Of a stretch of 9,432 bases of DNA, positions 6,045 to 9,432 are shown one piece after another (the first letter of the stretch is position 1; each line of letters starts with the position of its first letter). This DNA comes from Candidatus Gastranaerophilales bacterium (GTDB lineage: Bacteria; Cyanobacteriota; Vampirovibrionia; Gastranaerophilales; Gastranaerophilaceae), in the NCBI GenBank assembly GCA_021199975.1, contig JAJQHF010000213.1, forward strand, positions 1 to 9,432, in the 5' to 3' direction. Made by a program: the position numbers and the translations under genes. Under the pieces are notes generated by a model. The model was given only the letters and a program-made list of their open reading frames with translations, made no database searches and was not told the DNA's origin.

Positions 6045-7040
6045 ATGTCTTTAAATTCATACTTGGGAATAGATGTAGGCTCCGTTACAACAAAAGCGGC
6101 AATAGTAGATGAAAACGGTAATTTTATAGACGGTTTCATGACAAGAACCTCCGGAAAACCGGTTGCGGCAGTTCAAACATCATTAAAAAATATCAAAAAA
6201 CAAGCAAAACAAGAATATAATATTTTAGGTGTCGGGACAACAGGCTCAGGCAGAAACCTTGCCGGTGCTTTGGTTGGTGCAGATATAATCAAAAATGAGA
6301 TTACCGCCCATGCCGTTGCTGCAAGCACTTACGTTCCCGGGGTGCAGACCATTTTAGAAATAGGCGGACAAGACAGTAAAATTATCATACTCCGTGACGG
6401 CATTGTTACGGATTTTGCAATGAATACGGTATGCGCCGCTGGTACCGGAAGCTTTTTGGATCAGCAGGCTTCAAGACTAAATGTTCCTATTCAAGAATTT
6501 GGAAGTTTAGCTTTAAAATCAAAATCACCTGCGAGAATTGCCGGAAGATGCGGTGTGTTTGCGGAAAGTGACCTTATTCACAAACAACAGCTCGGTTATC
6601 CGGTTGAAGATTTATTATACGGCTTGTGTCAGGCGCTTGTAAGAAATTATTTGAGCAATTTGGCATTAGGTAAAGAACTTCTTCCTATTGTTACTTTTCA
6701 AGGCGGAGTTGCTACAAATTCCGGCATGGTTAAAGCTTTTGAAGAAGCCTTGAACACAAAAATAGTAGTTCCTGATAATCACCAGACAATGGGCGCTATA
6801 GGTGCAGCATTATTGGCGATGGAAAATCATCAATTTAATGATAAAGCTACCACTTTTAAAGGTTTCAGTGTCGGTGAAATGTCATTTAATTCATATACAA
6901 ATCAATGCAGCGGCTGTTCAAATAATTGCGAAGTTATAACTATTGTTGAAGGAGATATCACATCAACAGAGCTCAATAATAAATCCGATAAAATAATAGC
7001 CCGCTGGGGCGGTACCTGCGGAAGATGGGATATTGGCTAA
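6045..7040 (+). CDS. BcrA/BadF/BzdG/HgdC-family ATPase, (R)-2-hydroxyacyl-CoA dehydratase activase type, with cysteine-rich tail
   Basis: A 331-residue protein of the ASKHA-fold activases, which use ATP to push an electron from a bridging 4Fe-4S cluster into a dehydratase or reductase partner under anaerobic conditions. Visible motifs are the phosphate-1 loop GIDVGSVTTK (8-17), GVGTTGSGR (62-70), LEIGGQDSK (104-112), VCAAGTGSFLDQQ (129-141) with C130, GRCGVFAESD (167-176) with C169, and the late FQGGVATN (218-225) and GAIGAALLA (250-258). C130 and C169 correspond to the cysteines that hold the cluster at the dimer interface in HgdC. Typical stand-alone activases are about 260 residues; here an extra ~65-residue tail carries C288, C291, C295 and C325 and ends CGRWDIG. 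Its partner dehydratase subunits are not in the window, so the substrate is unknown. It is alone between divergent and co-directional neighbours, with its own promoter and SD. Confidence 0.9.
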   Translation: MSLNSYLGIDVGSVTTKAAIVDENGNFIDGFMTRTSGKPVAAVQTSLKNIKKQAKQEYNILGVGTTGSGRNLAGALVGADIIKNEITAHAVAASTYVPGVQTILEIGGQDSKIIILRDGIVTDFAMNTVCAAGTGSFLDQQASRLNVPIQEFGSLALKSKSPARIAGRCGVFAESDLIHKQQLGYPVEDLLYGLCQALVRNYLSNLALGKELLPIVTFQGGVATNSGMVKAFEEALNTKIVVPDNHQTMGAIGAALLAMENHQFNDKATTFKGFSVGEMSFNSYTNQCSGCSNNCEVITIVEGDITSTELNNKSDKIIARWGGTCGRWDIG

Positions 7041-7272
7041 AATACTGAAATTTTATAAATAATTTTGCAAATACTGATTAACCGATATTCAAAACTAAAA
7101 TATTTCACTTTTTCGCACTATTTTTTGATTTTGTTATGGTACTAAGTATTAACAAGTTTATATTTGTCTTGCACTTTTCGAAAAGGATTCGAACAAAAGA
7201 AAAATGATTAAAAATTTGTAAAATATTATATTAAATAAAACTTTTTGATATAATTAACTTGGAGTAAAGTGA
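7041..7272. other. Intergenic stretch with palindrome and tRNA T-loop-like decamer
   Basis: This gap separates the activase from the restriction-modification genes. No intrinsic terminator is evident after the activase stop. AAATACTGA occurs twice as a direct repeat (7040-7048 and 7069-7077). A perfect 12-bp palindrome, CTTTTCGAAAAG, lies at 7174-7185. Overlapping its last base, the reverse complement of 7185-7194 reads GTTCGAATCC, which equals a common tRNA T-loop sequence. No tRNA fold surrounds it. The right end is strongly AT-rich and holds the methyltransferase promoter. Confidence 0.5.
7246..7264 (+). promoter_or_regulatory. Extended -10 and SD of the methyltransferase gene
   Basis: TGATATAAT (7246-7254) is an extended -10 with a perfect hexamer, which can compensate for the poor -35. 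GGAG (7261-7264) lies 8 nt before the ATG at 7273. No controller-protein gene or obvious C-box precedes the pair. Confidence 0.55.
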
Positions 7273-8502
7273 ATGTCAAATTGTATAAGTGACTTTTGCG
7301 AAAAGGAAATAAATAGTAAAAATATTTTTGAAGCAATTGACTGGCGGGATATGAAATTTTCTTACCCAAGTAAAGTTGTAAATATTGCTACACTATTTAG
7401 TGGTATCGGCTCAATTGAGCAGGCTTTTAAACGATTAAAAATAAAACATAAAATAGTATTTGCCGGAGATATAGATCCTTTTGTAAAACAAAGTTACTTT
7501 GCTAATTATGAAATAAAAGAAGAAAATTGGCATAACGATGTTACAAAATTTTCTGCACATAAATACTATAATAAAATTGACTTATTAGTTGGAGGTAGTC
7601 CTTGTCAAGCATTTTCAATGGTTGGAAAAAGAAAAGGTTTGGAAGATGCAAGAGGTACTTTATTCTATGACTTTGCAAGAATTGTCGATGAAACAAAACC
7701 TAAGGTTTTTATTTATGAAAATGTAAAAGGCTTACTAAATCATGACAATGGAAAAACTTGGGATGTTGTGCAATCGGTTTTTCATTCATTGGGCTATAAA
7801 TTATTTTCACAAATTTTAAATAGTAAAGATTATGGAATTCCTCAACATAGAGAAAGAATTATAGTTGTAGGTTTTAAAGATTCAAGTGTGAAATTTTCAT
7901 TTCCTGCACCAATTCCTTTAACAAGAACAATGCAAGATTTTCTTGAAGATTGCACTGATTCTAAATATTATCTTAAAGAAAAGGGTATTAAATTTGTAAC
8001 CAGTACAAAAAACAAAATTAAGAGATATACTCAAATTAACGGAGACATTGCATTATGTCAAAAAGCCAATCAGCAATTTAACTGGCACGGCGATTTTATA
8101 TTTGAGCAATTAAATAATAATGATGATTTTGATGAATTTACATTTGATGTTTCTGAGGTTGAAGAAAAATATTATCTTTCAGATAAAATTAAAAAATATG
8201 TATTGGCAGGTGGAACAAAAAATTTTAAAACAAGTATAAAAACGGATTTAAAAATTGCAAGACCGTTATTGCAAACTATGCATAAAATGCATAGAGCGGG
8301 TGTTGATAATTATGTCACTCATAACAAAGGCAGAATAAGAAAATTAACTCCAAGAGAGTGTCTTCGCTTAATGGGATTTAAGGATGATTTTAAAATTGTT
8401 GTGAGTGATACCCAAATGTATCGTCAAGCAGGTAATAGTATTGTTTCTGATGTTTTAATTGCTATATTAAAACAAATGGATATAACTAAATATGGCAGAT
8501 GA
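7273..8502 (+). CDS. DNA (cytosine-5-)-methyltransferase of a type II restriction-modification system
   Basis: A complete 409-residue m5C methyltransferase that transfers methyl from S-adenosylmethionine to cytosine C5 in a specific DNA site. Ordered motifs are all present: motif I LFSGIGSIEQAF (41-52) for AdoMet binding, the acidic end of strand 2 at GDID (65-68), motif IV GGSPCQAFS (107-115) with catalytic C111, motif VI YENVKG (148-153) with E149, motif VIII QHRERI (191-196), the variable target-recognition region at about 215-350, motif IX RKLTPRECLRLMGF (356-369), and motif X QAGNSIV (385-391). No catalytic residue is missing. An N-terminal extension of about 35 residues precedes motif I. 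The stop overlaps the start of the HNH nuclease gene by 11 bp, implying an operon and coupled translation. The recognition sequence cannot be read from the protein. Confidence 0.95.
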   Translation: MSNCISDFCEKEINSKNIFEAIDWRDMKFSYPSKVVNIATLFSGIGSIEQAFKRLKIKHKIVFAGDIDPFVKQSYFANYEIKEENWHNDVTKFSAHKYYNKIDLLVGGSPCQAFSMVGKRKGLEDARGTLFYDFARIVDETKPKVFIYENVKGLLNHDNGKTWDVVQSVFHSLGYKLFSQILNSKDYGIPQHRERIIVVGFKDSSVKFSFPAPIPLTRTMQDFLEDCTDSKYYLKEKGIKFVTSTKNKIKRYTQINGDIALCQKANQQFNWHGDFIFEQLNNNDDFDEFTFDVSEVEEKYYLSDKIKKYVLAGGTKNFKTSIKTDLKIARPLLQTMHKMHRAGVDNYVTHNKGRIRKLTPRECLRLMGFKDDFKIVVSDTQMYRQAGNSIVSDVLIAILKQMDITKYGR

Positions 8503-9432
8503 GATAGAAGTAAACGGGCAAAAATATGAAATAGTAGATACTGTCGAAAAAATGACAGTTCCCGATTGTTTTGTGGTTTCTTCAAATAAAATTGGTACTG
8601 CACATGGAGAAGCAAAATTTTATGTAGGAAATGAAAATGAACAAGTACGAGATTTTTTTGGAACGAAAGGTTTTAATATTACTTGTTTTGTTTAAAAAAA
8701 AGATTTAATTAAATATTTAGAAGATTGTAAAGAAGAATATTTGAATCCGGAACAGCCATATCAAAAAAAACAAGAAATGCCACAACTTTGGAATTCAAGA
8801 TTAAATGATATTAAAAATTTGAACGAAGATATTATATATTTTAAATTAGAAGAACAAATTCAAATAGCCGGATCTCGAATTTATGTTAATTCAAAGAATA
8901 GTATATATAAAGTTCTCAGGCAAATTTCTTTACCAAATATAACTTACTTGGCAGCAATAAAATTAAAAAATCCAAATAATAATATTATATATTATTTAAG
9001 ATTATTTGTTGATTATTTTGGAGAAACACAAAATTGTAATTTTGTGGAATCACAAATAAAAGAAATTAAAGAGTCCCAAACAACTTCGGATGAAGAAAAA
9101 AGACAATTAACAAAAGCTCGAATAGGGCAAGGAAAATACAGACAAGATTTATTGGAATTATGTCCTTTCTGCCCAATTACAATGGTTTCTGATGACAGAT
9201 TATTAATTGCAAGCCATATAAAACCTTGGGCAAAATCTAATAAAATTGAAAAAATTGACCCTTATAACGGATTTATGTTCACTCCTAATATAGATTTATT
9301 ATTTGATCGAGGTTTTATCTCGTTTACTGATAATAAGGAAATGTTAGTATCTCCTTGGTTATCTAAAATGACTTGTTCTAAATTAAATATTATCCCAAAT
9401 AAAAAATATGAGTTTTTACCTGTTAAAGGAAG
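8492..9432 (+). pseudogene. HNH restriction endonuclease gene with in-frame TAA at codon 68 (3' end beyond window)
   Basis: The ATG at 8492 lies inside the methyltransferase gene, in another frame. After 67 codons the frame meets TAA (8693-8695) and then continues open in the same frame to the right edge, 313 codons in total counting the stop. The late part is a clear HNH_2-type nuclease domain: ARIGQGKYRQDLL, C224 and C227 of CPFC, ASHIKPW with H242, DPYNGF with N259, and LFDRGF at 270-275. This family commonly partners type II methyltransferases. The first 67 residues and the stretch after the TAA read as one protein (FNITCFV, stop, KKDLIKYL). The TAA is one substitution from TCA (Ser). An internal ATG at 8777 could allow a restart, but it has no SD and the product would lack about 95 residues. 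The most likely state is an inactivated nuclease beside an intact methyltransferase; readthrough or a sequencing error are alternatives. Confidence 0.8.

Noticed and set aside
7170..7245. A tRNA gene on the minus strand
   Set aside because: Only the T-loop decamer matches. The T-stem does not pair, and the expected anticodon and D-arm region is plain AT-rich sequence.
8492..8695. A stand-alone 67-residue protein after the methyltransferase, such as a controller or immunity protein
   Set aside because: It has no helix-turn-helix or other small-protein signature, and the same frame resumes immediately after its TAA into the HNH nuclease, so it reads as that protein's N-terminus.

Overview
This is an AT-rich bacterial window from a chromosome or MAG contig, with standard-code genes on both strands. 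It holds a miaB gene, a solute-binding lipoprotein, a radical-type dehydratase activase and a type II restriction-modification pair. The low G+C, the mix of genes with and without Shine-Dalgarno (SD) sites, and a large lineage-type membrane protein without a recognisable family would fit an uncultured host-associated lineage such as Gastranaerophilales (Vampirovibrionia). That placement is inference and no marker here settles it.

Layout. Bases 1-550 (minus) are the N-terminal 183 codons of a polytopic membrane protein, divergent from miaB (678-2000, plus). A family-5 peptide-binding lipoprotein follows (2037-3893). Both plus-strand genes start only 7-8 nt after a -10 element and lack an SD site, so they look leaderless. 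Bases 3914-4137 form a compact, relatively GC-rich, non-coding element with inverted ends and several stem-loops; it looks like a MITE or another dispersed structured repeat. On the minus strand, 4216-5900 is best read as one ~561-codon membrane/coiled-coil protein gene of unknown function. It is interrupted by an in-frame amber codon near its 5' end and a frame change at an A7 run near its 3' end. A divergent promoter region leads to a BcrA/BadF/HgdC-type activase (6045-7040, plus) with an extra cysteine-rich tail.

From about 7174 to the right edge the window looks like an acquired module. A palindrome and a tRNA T-loop-like decamer precede a complete cytosine-5 DNA methyltransferase (7273-8502). 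This overlaps by 11 bp an HNH restriction endonuclease gene (8492 to beyond 9432). The nuclease frame carries an in-frame TAA at codon 68 and then stays open in the same frame through a textbook HNH domain. The simplest reading is an active methyltransferase beside a nonsense-inactivated partner nuclease.

The most notable features are the three frame interruptions in two unrelated genes, the inverted-repeat element at 3914-4137, and the apparently leaderless promoters. I see no CRISPR array, rRNA, intact tRNA or transposase.
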